Shown one piece after another: positions 43,002 through 52,229 of a stretch of DNA of 64,000 bases. This DNA comes from a virus: IMG/VR virus record IMGVR_UViG_3300023179_000009, positions 62,001-126,000 of that record, one strand, 5' to 3'. Numbering within the stretch: position 1 is the stretch's first letter; each line of letters opens with the position of its first letter. The notes under the pieces were generated by a model. That model did no database searches. It saw only the letters and a list, made by a program, of their open reading frames with translations, and was not told the origin of the DNA. The translations under genes were made by a program, and so were the position numbers.

Positions 43002-44392
43002 ATGTGGATGTTGTCGATAAATTTTTAAAAAATAATAGAAACAAAAAAATTAAAATTCATTGCATTGGCGATGCAATTATAGATGAATACTACAATGTAA
43101 AAGTAGACAGAATCAGTCCCGAACACCCTGTCCCTGTTATGTCTTGTCAAAACGAACATGTCTCCAGACCTGGGGGCGTAGCTAATGTTGCCTATCAATT
43201 AAAGCATCTTAATGTTGATTCAATTCTTACGTGTTTTCCTGATGAGAATGCTTTAAATTTGTTTCAAAATCATAAAATTAAAATAAAATGCAAAGAACTA
43301 CCTGTAAAACCTATAATTCCAGTAAAAAGAAGATATTTAGACGACGACATTCAGGTTGCCCCAAGACATGATTTTGAATTTCCTTTTTGCAATTTAAAAG
43401 CCAAAGATATTGATGATTATTGCTTGTTTGTCAAACAAGCAATAATCGAAGAAAAACCAGACGTTGTAATTCTGTCGGACTACGATAAAGGTTTTTTTTC
43501 AAGTGAAAATTATAAGATAATAGATTTTTGTAAAGGTATAAAAACTATAGTCGATCCAAAAAAAGCACCTTTAGAAAAGTGGAAAGGATGCACAGTTTTT
43601 AAACCCAATTCAAAAGAATCCAATGAACTGACAGGTAAAAAACACTGGCGTGATCAGGCAAAATTTTTATATGATTTCCTTGAGTGCGAATCTGTTGTGA
43701 TTACTTTTGGTGGAGAAAAAGTAGTTGGAATTTACAAGGAAGAGTTTTTTGAATTTTATCCTAAAAATAAAGTATCCAATGTTCAAAGTGTTATAGGTGC
43801 CGGTGATTGTTTTATGGCCTTTTTTGCAACGGCTGTAGGTCACGGATTTAACCCGATAGAATCCTCAGAGATTGCTTGGACAGCAGGGTCTGTTTATGTT
43901 CAACATAAAAAAAATCGTCCAGTTGTCCCGGCAGAACTTTGTGCCAGCAAAATAGTTTTTCCAGAGGATTTAAGATCAAGAGATTTTAAATTGGTCTTTA
44001 CTAACGGTTGTTTTGACATTTTGCATAAAGGCCACATTGAGACACTTAAATTTGCCAAAAGCAAAGGCGACAAACTGGTTGTTGCTTTAAACTCGGATGA
44101 TAGTATTAAAATTATAAAAGGACCGAACAGGCCCGTTGTCTCTCTTGAGCAGCGTATGTCGGTTATGGAATCTATTCAATATGTAGATTTTGTTGTTTTT
44201 TTTGACGAAGACAATCCTTTGAGTTTGATTAAAAAAATACAACCTGATGTTGTTGTTAAAGGCTCAGAATATAATTTGGATTCTATTGTTGGTCACGATA
44301 TTGTTAAAGAAGTTTATCAAGCACCTATGGTGCCAAATATTAGCACTAGCATTATTCTTAAAAATTATTTCTCTGAGCAAACGCAATCTTGA
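42998..44392 (+). CDS. hldE: Bifunctional heptose-7-phosphate kinase / heptose-1-phosphate adenylyltransferase
   Basis: 464 aa from ATG 42998. The N-terminal ribokinase-fold domain has GDAIIDEYYNVKVDRISPE, RPGGVANVAYQLKHL and the catalytic GAGDCFMAFF. The C-terminal nucleotidyltransferase has TNGCFDILHKGHIETL, with the HxGH-type motif, and VVVKGSEYN. Full length for HldE (477 aa in E. coli). It makes ADP-D-glycero-manno-heptose, the sugar donor for LPS inner core. With the GT9-type gene at 49618 and the LpxH-like gene, it suggests remodelling of host LPS, or use of ADP-heptose as a signal. Confidence 0.9.
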   Translation: MNVDVVDKFLKNNRNKKIKIHCIGDAIIDEYYNVKVDRISPEHPVPVMSCQNEHVSRPGGVANVAYQLKHLNVDSILTCFPDENALNLFQNHKIKIKCKELPVKPIIPVKRRYLDDDIQVAPRHDFEFPFCNLKAKDIDDYCLFVKQAIIEEKPDVVILSDYDKGFFSSENYKIIDFCKGIKTIVDPKKAPLEKWKGCTVFKPNSKESNELTGKKHWRDQAKFLYDFLECESVVITFGGEKVVGIYKEEFFEFYPKNKVSNVQSVIGAGDCFMAFFATAVGHGFNPIESSEIAWTAGSVYVQHKKNRPVVPAELCASKIVFPEDLRSRDFKLVFTNGCFDILHKGHIETLKFAKSKGDKLVVALNSDDSIKIIKGPNRPVVSLEQRMSVMESIQYVDFVVFFDEDNPLSLIKKIQPDVVVKGSEYNLDSIVGHDIVKEVYQAPMVPNISTSIILKNYFSEQTQS

Positions 44393-44532
44393 CAAAGGCA
44401 TTCCATACTACAATTGTTGTTGCAACAACATATTTTTCTGCCAGAATTGCACTTGCAACCATTGCATTTTTTTGTTTGACAACCCGAGATGCAGACCAAA
44501 GTAAAAATTAAAAATAATTTGATGAAAATCAT
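44365..44532 (-). CDS. Cys-rich small lipoprotein
   Basis: 55 aa, on the minus strand, overlapping the end of hldE by 28 nt. A hydrophobic signal (MIFIKLFLIFTLVC) is followed by lipobox ISGC, then KKCNGCKCNSG, ICCCNNNC, MECLCQDCVC. There are 13 Cys in 55 residues. After lipidation it would be a metallothionein-like or disulfide-rich envelope protein. An agagg Shine-Dalgarno lies 8 nt before its ATG, inside the palindrome at 44540. Possible roles are metal binding or superinfection exclusion. No family known. Confidence 0.6.
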   Translation of the reverse strand: MIFIKLFLIFTLVCISGCQTKKCNGCKCNSGRKICCCNNNCSMECLCQDCVCSEK

Positions 44533-44539
44533 TTTTTAA

Positions 44540-44559
44540 ACCTCTAAATATTTAGAGGT
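44540..44559. promoter_or_regulatory. 20-bp perfect palindrome giving two divergent Shine-Dalgarno sites
   Basis: acctctaaatatttagaggt is its own reverse complement. Each half ends in AGAGGT, 4 nt from ATG 44564 on the plus strand and 7 nt from ATG 44532 on the minus strand. As RNA it can fold into an 8-bp hairpin that hides the ribosome site, so it may control both genes. Confidence 0.6.
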
Positions 44560-44563
44560 ATTT

Positions 44564-45388
44564 ATGGATAATAAAATTGGTTTTTGTTTCACCGGAGAGG
44601 GTGCCAGAGGATCCATACAGTCTGGAATTGCTTTAGGGCTTCACAAGCAAGGGATTGATGCTGATTTTACTATCGGAATATCATCCGGTTCCATATGTGC
44701 TGCATCTTATGCTTATTTGGGACCACAAGGTGTTGCTGATATGTGGTCCGATATAAAAAATATTTTTGATGTTTTTGGTTTTAATTATAACTTTTTTTGG
44801 AAGTCTGGGTTACTTAACCAAAAACCCATGGAGAAAATTGTAAGAAAAGCTGTTCAAAATCAACCTATATGCGAAAGCGTTGTTGTAAGAATGAATATTG
44901 AAAATGGTTATATGGACTATGTTTCAAACACATCAGTTGATAAAGAGCAATTCGTTGAGGCTGTTTTGGGGAGCGTGGCTATCACCGCTCTTGTTGAAGA
45001 CAGGGATGGCTGGGTAGACGCAGGAAGCAGGCAATTGGCTCCTTTAGAGCAGTGCATATCGGCTGGCTGCAATAAAATTTATGTTATTATGGGTAGAAGA
45101 TTTGATATTGACGAATGGAAAAAACCAAAAGGCTTCTTATCTGCTACAAGAATGGCTTATCGTGCATTGGACATAAGTCTTAACGAAATAATGATGAGAG
45201 ACATAAATTTTTGTTTGAAAAATGAGGATAATCCGGGTTATCGAGGTGTTGAGATACATCTGGTGCAACCAAAAGAAACACTGTTTGAGTCTGTTAGTTT
45301 TAATCGTTGTAAGGACGGCGTAAAATATGGCGAATCTAATTTTGAAATTGCCGATAGGAAAGGATTGATAAAATATTTCTCTTTGTGA
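44564..45388 (+). CDS. Patatin-like phospholipase
   Basis: 274 aa. Oxyanion loop GEGARGS, nucleophile elbow GISSGS (G-x-S-x-G) near residues 39-44, and dyad Asp in GWVDAGSRQL. It would cleave acyl chains from membrane phospholipids in the host cytoplasm. Patatin-like proteins act both in anti-phage defence and in virulence; here it may aid lysis or membrane remodelling. It starts after the palindrome at 44540 and ends 10 nt before a gene with a capsid-targeting-like motif. Confidence 0.87.
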   Translation: MDNKIGFCFTGEGARGSIQSGIALGLHKQGIDADFTIGISSGSICAASYAYLGPQGVADMWSDIKNIFDVFGFNYNFFWKSGLLNQKPMEKIVRKAVQNQPICESVVVRMNIENGYMDYVSNTSVDKEQFVEAVLGSVAITALVEDRDGWVDAGSRQLAPLEQCISAGCNKIYVIMGRRFDIDEWKKPKGFLSATRMAYRALDISLNEIMMRDINFCLKNEDNPGYRGVEIHLVQPKETLFESVSFNRCKDGVKYGESNFEIADRKGLIKYFSL

Positions 45389-45398
45389 TATATATTTT

Positions 45399-45713
45399 AT
45401 GAGTTTATCTTTTAAAAATTGGCTGAAATCAGAGTCGCAAGCTATAGGATCCACTGGTAAAAGTGATTTACCAACAGGAGTCGCCAAGGCTGCTGGAAAA
45501 GTTGCTCAAAGTTTTTTAGCTCAAGACGCAAACGCATCCGATGTTGCAAAAATTGTTGGCAAAACCAATAACACTTCAAATCTAATCAAATTAGGAGCAC
45601 AAGCCGTCGAAACCGCCCCGAACTCTGATGCCAAGGGGACAAATGCCTTGCAGGTTGCTAGTGCCATTCAAAAAACTGCCGCACAAACAAAACTTAAAAT
45701 GAACAAAAAATGA
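45399..45713 (+). CDS. Ala-rich protein with capsid-targeting-like N-terminus
   Basis: 104 aa, starting MSLSFKNWLKSESQ. The rest is Ala/Lys/Thr/Gln-rich and helical (KAAGKVAQSFLAQDANASD), basic at the end. Like T4 internal proteins it is small and lacks Cys. ATGA overlap with the next gene. Possible packaged DNA-binding protein; inference. Confidence 0.55.
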   Translation: MSLSFKNWLKSESQAIGSTGKSDLPTGVAKAAGKVAQSFLAQDANASDVAKIVGKTNNTSNLIKLGAQAVETAPNSDAKGTNALQVASAIQKTAAQTKLKMNKK

Positions 45714-46246
45714 AATTTAAAGATTATTGTGTCGATTGTGATTTTTTAAATTCTAAATTTTTTGAACAAAACTTTTTTACTTTTAAGGATTTTAAAAAAA
45801 ATTTAAATAGTTCAATAAATTTGAAAGGCCCAACCTCCGTCAAGCGATCTTTGGCTGCTGGAAAAGTTAGAAGTCCTTCAAGGCCGGTTGTGTTTTCTTC
45901 TTTAAATAAGCCTTCCGTCATCCCGTCTGTTTTGGAAAATAAAGGCATAAATTCGTGTTTACAAAAAAATGTTGATTTTGTTGTAAACAAAATCAAGGAT
46001 CATCACGAAAGACTTTCAAAAAAATACAACTCCACCTTAGCAACAATGATCATATCTGCTGCTTTGGTTGGTTCATTGTTTCCCATTCCTGGTGCTACGA
46101 TTTTTTCTTGTCTTCCTTTTTTGGGTTTAGCGGAAATGATAAACTTTTTGAAAAAAAATCCCAAAATACTTAAAAAAATAGACATGTTCTACTCCGCTGA
46201 TAAGCATGATGTTGAAAAAGACGCAATTCAAATTGATGTCTTGTAA
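45710..46246 (+). CDS. Membrane protein with capsid-targeting-like N-terminus
   Basis: 178 aa. It starts MKFKDYCVDCDF. Residues about 105-140 are hydrophobic (TLATMIISAALVGSLFPIPGATIFSCLPFLGLAE), forming one or two membrane helices, followed by a charged C-terminus. It could sit in the host membrane after injection, or be a holin-like protein. It overlaps 45399-45713 by 4 nt, so both are probably made together. Confidence 0.5.
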   Translation: MKFKDYCVDCDFLNSKFFEQNFFTFKDFKKNLNSSINLKGPTSVKRSLAAGKVRSPSRPVVFSSLNKPSVIPSVLENKGINSCLQKNVDFVVNKIKDHHERLSKKYNSTLATMIISAALVGSLFPIPGATIFSCLPFLGLAEMINFLKKNPKILKKIDMFYSADKHDVEKDAIQIDVL

Positions 46247-46269
46247 TTAATTTAAAAACACGTTATAAT
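46241..46269 (+). promoter_or_regulatory. Sigma70-type promoter of the prkA operon
   Basis: TTGTAA at 46241-46246, a 17-bp spacer, and TATAAT at 46264-46269. It lies 36 nt before the prkA ATG (46306), with a gcaaggaac ribosome site between. Confidence 0.65.
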
Positions 46270-46305
46270 TAATTGAACACACTTGATTAAAAGCAAGGAA
46301 CACTA

Positions 46306-48393
46306 ATGTCTGACAAATCATCGACCCTTAAAAAATATTCTGATTTTTATGATCGTAAAGAATTTTTGTCTTTAAATGAAGAAATGTCTTTTGGTGAATA
46401 TTTGGATCTATGTCGAGAAAACCCAAAACTAGCCAGAAATGCTTTTCAATATGTTTACGACATGATAGTTGAAAAAGGTACCAGCACCTTTGAAAGATAC
46501 AGAAAAACTTATACTAAGTATCATTTTTTTGATGATAATGAGATACCAGTTTTTGGATTAGAAGAAACGTTGTCAAGTTTTGTTGATTTTATTCACGGGG
46601 CAGCAGGCGGTTACGGTACCGAACACCGTGTTCTATTATTACATGGCCCAGTCGGTTCTTCAAAATCAACAATTTGCCGCAGGCTTAAACGTGGTTTGGA
46701 ACAATATTCAAAAACGCAGGACGGTGCTTGGTATACATTTAAATGGGTAAATTTGCCAGTTGTTGCGGATGATAAAGGACCGGCTGTTTTTGTAAACAAA
46801 GAAGATGTTTGTCCAATGAACGAAAATCCAATCAAACTCATGCCCGGATCAATGAGAAAAGAATTTTTGAAAGATTTAAATGAAAAACTAAAAGACTCCT
46901 CATCAGAAGTCGAGCGAGAAACTCTTTATGTGCTTGATAGTGAGGGCGATTTAAATCCAAGATGTAAACTTTTTATGTCGATGCTTTTAAAGAGATACGA
47001 TGGTGATTGGGCTGCGGTTGTTGAAAACCACGTTAGAGTAATTCGTCGCACCCACTCCGAAACGGACAGGGTTGGAATTGGAACCTTTCAACCTAAAGAT
47101 GAAAAAAACCAAGACTCCACAGAGTTAACTGGCGATATGAATTTTAGCAAGATAGGTCAATTCGGCTCGGACTCTGATCCTCGTGCTTTTAATTTTGATG
47201 GCGAATTTGAAATTGCCAATCGTGGTGTTTGTGAATTTATTGAAATGCTTAAACTTGATAATGCTTTTCTTTATGACCTTTTAGGAGCAACCCAAGAACA
47301 TTCTATTAAACCAAAGAAATTTTCTCAGGTTAATATAGATGAGGTCATTGTTGCTCACACTAATAACCCAGAATTTGAGAAGTTAAAGAATAATCAATTT
47401 ATGGAAGCACTAAGAGATAGAACAGTTAAGGTGGATGTTCCTTATCTCTTACGTTGGAGTGATGAAATTAAAGTTTACGAACACACTTACGGCCCAGGCA
47501 AAGTTCGTCAACACATAATGCCTCACACTCTTGAGATAGCTGCTTTATTTGCTGTGCTAACTCGATTGGAAGATGATGGTAATGGCAAACTTGATTTGCG
47601 GGATAAGGCTAAACTTTATGATGGAAAGCAACTCCCAGGCTGGACAGAAGACACTGTCAAGGAATTGCGTGATAAATTCCCAGATGAGGGCTTTCACGGT
47701 CTTTCGGCAAGATATGTTCAAGATAAGATTGCAAATCGTCTTGCTCGTCACAAAGATTATGTGAATGTTTTTCATGTTTTGAGCGAACTTAAAGATGGTT
47801 TAAGTCAATCTTCTTTGATAACTAAGGTAGAAGACATTAAGAGATATGAATTTTGTGCAGAGTTGGCAATTAAAGAATTGGATGAAATTTTGAAAAATGA
47901 AGTTCAACGTGCCTTAGTTTCAGATGAGAAGGCTATAGAGCGTATGTGTTCTAAGTATGTTGATAACGTAATAGCTTATGTTAATGATGAAAAAATGATT
48001 CATCCAATCACGGGATCTAAAATGGACCCTGATGAGCGATTGATGCGTTCTATTGAAGAAAAGGCAGGCATACCAGAGCAAGGTTGTGATGATTTTAGAA
48101 GAAGTTTGGCAGCTTTTATAGGCACACTTGCTACTCGTCAAAAACAATTCAAGTGGGATAGCAACCCTGAGTTGAAGCGTGCTTTGGAGTCTAAAGTTTT
48201 TGAAGATGTTAAGGACACTATTAAATTATCTTCTTTAACAAAAGAAGCTTCTCAACTAGATCCTGATCTTCAAGAAAAAATAGACGCCATCAAAACAAGG
48301 TTGATAAAGCAGTACGGATACAATCAACAATCAGCAACCGATGTTTTAGAATATTGTAGTTCTATTTTTGCAAGAGGAGACATTCAAAGATAA
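46306..48393 (+). CDS. prkA: PrkA-type serine protein kinase / AAA+ protein
   Basis: 695 aa, close to E. coli YeaG (644) and B. subtilis PrkA (631). The AAA domain has Walker A GPVGSSKST at residues 114-122 and a Walker B-like ETLYVLDSEGDLNPR. Sequences such as KPKKFSQVNIDEVIVAHTNNPEF and a C-terminal kinase-like region (KQLPGWTEDTVKELRDKFPDEG, GLSARYVQDKIANRL) follow PrkA. In bacteria it works with the YhbH/YeaH and SpoVR genes in stress and stationary-phase control. All three are here in order, with an inserted GT9-type gene. Confidence 0.93.
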   Translation: MSDKSSTLKKYSDFYDRKEFLSLNEEMSFGEYLDLCRENPKLARNAFQYVYDMIVEKGTSTFERYRKTYTKYHFFDDNEIPVFGLEETLSSFVDFIHGAAGGYGTEHRVLLLHGPVGSSKSTICRRLKRGLEQYSKTQDGAWYTFKWVNLPVVADDKGPAVFVNKEDVCPMNENPIKLMPGSMRKEFLKDLNEKLKDSSSEVERETLYVLDSEGDLNPRCKLFMSMLLKRYDGDWAAVVENHVRVIRRTHSETDRVGIGTFQPKDEKNQDSTELTGDMNFSKIGQFGSDSDPRAFNFDGEFEIANRGVCEFIEMLKLDNAFLYDLLGATQEHSIKPKKFSQVNIDEVIVAHTNNPEFEKLKNNQFMEALRDRTVKVDVPYLLRWSDEIKVYEHTYGPGKVRQHIMPHTLEIAALFAVLTRLEDDGNGKLDLRDKAKLYDGKQLPGWTEDTVKELRDKFPDEGFHGLSARYVQDKIANRLARHKDYVNVFHVLSELKDGLSQSSLITKVEDIKRYEFCAELAIKELDEILKNEVQRALVSDEKAIERMCSKYVDNVIAYVNDEKMIHPITGSKMDPDERLMRSIEEKAGIPEQGCDDFRRSLAAFIGTLATRQKQFKWDSNPELKRALESKVFEDVKDTIKLSSLTKEASQLDPDLQEKIDAIKTRLIKQYGYNQQSATDVLEYCSSIFARGDIQR

Positions 48394-48424
48394 TCAATAA
48401 TTATATTTAATATTGTAAACATTA

Positions 48425-49621
48425 TTGAGAGCGAGGTGTGCTATCCCTAAAAGAATTCAAGAAGATCACAAAAGATTCAGGGACGTAGTTTCCGGAAGAA
48501 CAAGAAGGGAACTCAAGCGTCTAATCAAATCAGGTGCGATAGTTCGGCAAAGGCCAAAAGGTGGCAAGGTTACTATTTCCATTCCACAAATTGACATTCC
48601 ACACTTTGTTCATGGTGACTCAGGTGAAGGGATTGGTCGGGGTCCGGGGAAAGAAGGTGATACTATTGGCCGTGACCCACAGCCCGGTAATGGCAATCAA
48701 GCTGGAGATCAAGAAGGTGAGGGCATTCACATTCAAATCGACATGGAGGATGTTCTTGCTTTTATGGAAGAAGAGTTAAAACTTCCATTTATGAAACCTA
48801 AGCCGAACGAAACATTTGAAGAAGTTAAGATCAAGTATAATGATATTTCAAAAGTTGGTCTTAACTCATTGCGGCACACACGCCGTACAATGAAAGAAGC
48901 ATTGAAGCGTCTGGCGATGGGAGGCAAGTTGGACCAAGTTCAACTTGTCCCCGGAGCCAGCGTTCCAATGAAAGTTATAACACCTATTAAACAAGATTTT
49001 CGTTATAGGCAATATCGTGAAATAAAAATACCAGCATCCAATGCTGTGATATTTTTCGCCAGAGATTGCTCTGGATCGATGGATGATTATAAGTGCGACA
49101 TAGTTTCGGATATGGCTTGGTGGATAGACCGTTGGATAAAAAGATTTTATAAAAGGGTAGATCATTGTTATTATGTTCATGACACACGTGCTCAAGAAGT
49201 TAATGAGCAAGAATTTTATACTTATAGATACGGGGGAGGAACCCAATGCTCCTCGGCATTTGAATCAATATCCCAGCAATTTGAAAACAGATATCCTCCT
49301 CAAAAATTTAACATTTATGTTTTTTATTTCACCGATGGCGATAATTGGGATAATGATAATGAAAAAGTAGTAAAAATAATTCAAGAAAAATTTCCTCAAG
49401 GAGTTGTAAATTTCGTAGGAATAACTCAAATTTGTTCATATTCAAATGAAAATAGTGTAAAAGAATTTATTGATAGAAAAATAAAATCAAATGAACTTGA
49501 CGCAGAACACATCAGAACTGCCGAAGTTGGATCAAATCTAAGAAATGGCAAAATGAGTGAAGATGATCGGAACAGTCAGATTCTGGATGCCATTAAAAAA
49601 CTCTTATCTGTAGAAGCATGA
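48425..49621 (+). CDS. yhbH: YhbH/YeaH (DUF444) protein with VWA-type domain
   Basis: 398 aa. A basic N-terminus (KRIQEDHKRFRDVV) is followed by a Gly/Asp linker like that of YhbH (GEGIGRGPGKEGDTIGRD), an ELKLPF helix, and a VWA-like fold with MIDAS FFARDCSGSM and GGGTQCSSAFE. The layout matches B. subtilis YhbH better than E. coli YeaH. Start is the TTG at 48425; a strong gagcgagg lies 7-14 nt before an ATC codon at 48443, so the true start may be this rarer codon. Partner of PrkA. Confidence 0.9.
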   Translation: MRARCAIPKRIQEDHKRFRDVVSGRTRRELKRLIKSGAIVRQRPKGGKVTISIPQIDIPHFVHGDSGEGIGRGPGKEGDTIGRDPQPGNGNQAGDQEGEGIHIQIDMEDVLAFMEEELKLPFMKPKPNETFEEVKIKYNDISKVGLNSLRHTRRTMKEALKRLAMGGKLDQVQLVPGASVPMKVITPIKQDFRYRQYREIKIPASNAVIFFARDCSGSMDDYKCDIVSDMAWWIDRWIKRFYKRVDHCYYVHDTRAQEVNEQEFYTYRYGGGTQCSSAFESISQQFENRYPPQKFNIYVFYFTDGDNWDNDNEKVVKIIQEKFPQGVVNFVGITQICSYSNENSVKEFIDRKIKSNELDAEHIRTAEVGSNLRNGKMSEDDRNSQILDAIKKLLSVEA

Positions 49622-50613
49622 GTGATAAAAAGTTTAAAGAATTTGTTGACCAAGGTGTTGCGGCAGCAAATAATTATTTTTATACTGGTAGATATGTTAA
49701 CGCTTTAGAAATACTGTCAGCAGTTAAACAGGTTGATCCGAATAATGATATTGTTGAGTTGCTTATTCAGAAAATTTGTTGTGAACAATTTAATATCAAG
49801 TCTCCCGATTTAAATTATTATTTTGGAGAACATTGGCTTGGTCAATCGCTAGAAAATAAAAGTATAGAAATTTTTTGTGACCAAGGAATGGGAGACACAA
49901 TAAATTTACTTCGTTATGTAAAACAATTAAAGAAAGAATATCCCAATTGTAAAATTGTTTTGAATTATTATGCTTTTTTTAATCAATTTGAAAGGTTAAT
50001 GCAAAATCAATCTTATATTGATTTATTTACTCCTTTTCACACTAAGTGTGATTATCATACAAATATAATGAGCTTACCTTGTATTCTTAATGGGATACAA
50101 CTTGATATTTATTACCCGGTTCATTTTGATAAAATCTTAGACTTGCCTCCGCCGCCTCAAATTTATTTTGAAGAATTTGAATCTTTAAATTTAAGTGATA
50201 AAAATAAAATAGGTGTAGTTTGGCAAACAAATATAGATAATCCATTATCTAAACAAAAATCAATAAATGTTGAACTTTTTGATATTTTTAAAGATTTAGA
50301 TTTTGAATTTTATTGTTTACAACCACAGGTCAAAACCCCAGATTGGATCGATTGTTTGCCAATCGAAGACCTACACGACACAGCCAGATTCATAACACAA
50401 TGTGATTTTATTATATCTGTTGATACTGTCACACTGCATCTTGCTGGAGTTTTAGGTAAAAAAACTTTTGGATTAATTCCTTTTGATCACGATCCCAGAT
50501 GGGGCGAAGGCTCCAATAACATTTGGTACCCATCAGTGGAGTTGTTTAGACAAAACAATGATCAAGATTGGTCTATTGCTCTAAATCAAATAAAAGATAA
50601 AATAAAAATTTAA
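49618..50613 (+). CDS. GT9/heptosyltransferase-like glycosyltransferase with TPR-like start
   Basis: 331 aa. Residues about 10-55 form TPR-like helices (NNYFYTGRYVNALEILSAVKQVDP). The GT-B-like body has FCDQGMGDTINLLRYV and C-terminal FIISVDTVTLHLAGVLGKKTFGLIPF, the donor-site pattern of family 9 heptosyltransferases. It sits between yhbH (4-nt overlap) and spoVR (10-nt gap), so it is expressed with the kinase cluster. With HldE encoded 5 kb away, it may transfer heptose, either to LPS or to protein. Confidence 0.75.
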   Translation: MSDKKFKEFVDQGVAAANNYFYTGRYVNALEILSAVKQVDPNNDIVELLIQKICCEQFNIKSPDLNYYFGEHWLGQSLENKSIEIFCDQGMGDTINLLRYVKQLKKEYPNCKIVLNYYAFFNQFERLMQNQSYIDLFTPFHTKCDYHTNIMSLPCILNGIQLDIYYPVHFDKILDLPPPPQIYFEEFESLNLSDKNKIGVVWQTNIDNPLSKQKSINVELFDIFKDLDFEFYCLQPQVKTPDWIDCLPIEDLHDTARFITQCDFIISVDTVTLHLAGVLGKKTFGLIPFDHDPRWGEGSNNIWYPSVELFRQNNDQDWSIALNQIKDKIKI

Positions 50614-50623
50614 AGGACAAAAA

Positions 50624-52228
50624 ATGAACAAGTCTAAAATGATGAGCGGATCTCCTATCTTAACGGGAGATAATAATATTCCAGGATTAAAGATTCACAA
50701 AGAAGTCTTAAAAGTCCTTCCACAAATAGAAGAATCTTGTCACAAGATGGGCTTAGATTATTTTCCCATTATTGTTGAGTTTGTAAGATATGACGAAATG
50801 GCTGAACTAGCCAGCTACGGAGGGTTTCCTGTTCGCTATCCTCATTGGCGATTTGGCATGGAATATGAAGAGATGGCTCGTGGTTATGAACACGGTCAAT
50901 ATCGTATATCAGAAATGGTGATCAACGCCTGCCCCTGTTACATATATTGCATGGATTCAAATACTTTAGTTGATAATGTTGATGTTATTGCACACGCTAT
51001 TGGTCATAATGATTTTTTTAAGAATAACATCTTTTTTGAGCCAACAGACGAGAATATGATGAACAAGTTGGCAAATCACGGCACAAGGATTAGAAAATAC
51101 ATGGCTCGTTGGGGACACGAAGTCGTAACAGAATTTATAGATCATTGTTTAAGGCTAGATACTTTAATCGATCCTCACCGGGCTTGGCAAAAAAAGAAGA
51201 TCAAACAATCGGTTGTTCGTGATGAAAGAAAATATCAACATCCCAAGCGGCTAAAATCACAAAATAACTATATGGACGAATGGGTCAACAGCAAAGATTA
51301 TATTGATCAACAAAATGAAGATATTAAAAAACAAGAAACGGCCCACTTTCTTGATATTTTTGAGGGATCTTGCAAGGACATTCTTGGTTACTTAAAGGAC
51401 AACGCTCCTTTAAAACCTTGGCAACAAGATATTATTTCTATGCTTTACGATGAAGCAATGTATTTTAGCCCACAACGTGCAACTAAAATGATCAATGAAG
51501 GTTGGGCTAGTTTTGTAGATTACCACATCCTATGTAGGATGGGATTGGCATCATTAGGTCAACCTAGCGAAGATGCCGGTATTTGGCACTACGCAGAACA
51601 CAAAATGAGAGTTCTTGGCGGAAAATATAGTCAAAATCCTTATAAACTTGGTTTTGAATTATTTTTAGACATAGAAGATCGATGGAATAAAGGAAAATTT
51701 GGCGATGATTGGGAAAATTGCAATAACATGCACGAAAAAGAAAATTGGGATAAAAAATTAGGTTTGGGGATGGATAAAATTTTTGAGGTAAGAAAAAATT
51801 ATAATGACTTTCTTATGATTCAAGAATTCTTTACACCCGAATTTTGTGAAAAGAAACAATTTTTTGAATGGAAACATTTTCCTAATGGCGAATATAAAAT
51901 TGTAAATCGTGACTTTAAAAGTATTAAAAAGAAATTATTACAAAAATACTTAAACGCAGGTCTTCCCGATATACGTCTTTTAGACCCCAATCATTTGGGC
52001 AAAGGTTGGTTTTATATGGAACACCAATCAGACGGTAGAACTCTTTATGATAGTTACGCTCGTGAAACTATCACATCTATACAAAAAATTTGGAAAAATG
52101 TTGTGGTTTTGTCCACTAAAAATAAAGATGGAGTCGAGTGCGTTTATGTTTGTGACGGGTCTCAACAAGATAAAAATGTTCATTATATGACTAGAGAAGA
52201 ATATGAAAAAGAATTCCTAAATAATTGA
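50624..52228 (+). CDS. spoVR: SpoVR family protein
   Basis: 534 aa, similar to E. coli YcgB (510) and B. subtilis SpoVR (468). Typical features: MGLDYFPIIVEFVRYDEMAELASYGGFPVRYPHWRFG at the start, the VIAHAIGHNDFFKNN region, MINEGWASFVDYH, and GFELFLDIEDRWNKGKFG. Biochemical role not firmly known; it is tied to PrkA/YhbH in cell-envelope stress and spore cortex formation. aaagg site before ATG 50624. Confidence 0.93.
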   Translation: MNKSKMMSGSPILTGDNNIPGLKIHKEVLKVLPQIEESCHKMGLDYFPIIVEFVRYDEMAELASYGGFPVRYPHWRFGMEYEEMARGYEHGQYRISEMVINACPCYIYCMDSNTLVDNVDVIAHAIGHNDFFKNNIFFEPTDENMMNKLANHGTRIRKYMARWGHEVVTEFIDHCLRLDTLIDPHRAWQKKKIKQSVVRDERKYQHPKRLKSQNNYMDEWVNSKDYIDQQNEDIKKQETAHFLDIFEGSCKDILGYLKDNAPLKPWQQDIISMLYDEAMYFSPQRATKMINEGWASFVDYHILCRMGLASLGQPSEDAGIWHYAEHKMRVLGGKYSQNPYKLGFELFLDIEDRWNKGKFGDDWENCNNMHEKENWDKKLGLGMDKIFEVRKNYNDFLMIQEFFTPEFCEKKQFFEWKHFPNGEYKIVNRDFKSIKKKLLQKYLNAGLPDIRLLDPNHLGKGWFYMEHQSDGRTLYDSYARETITSIQKIWKNVVVLSTKNKDGVECVYVCDGSQQDKNVHYMTREEYEKEFLNN

Positions 52229-52229
52229 T

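Noticed and set aside
44247-44504. Plus-strand Cys-containing frame overlapping hldE
   Set aside because: It is out of frame with hldE and opposite to the lipoprotein gene, which has signal, lipobox and ribosome site.
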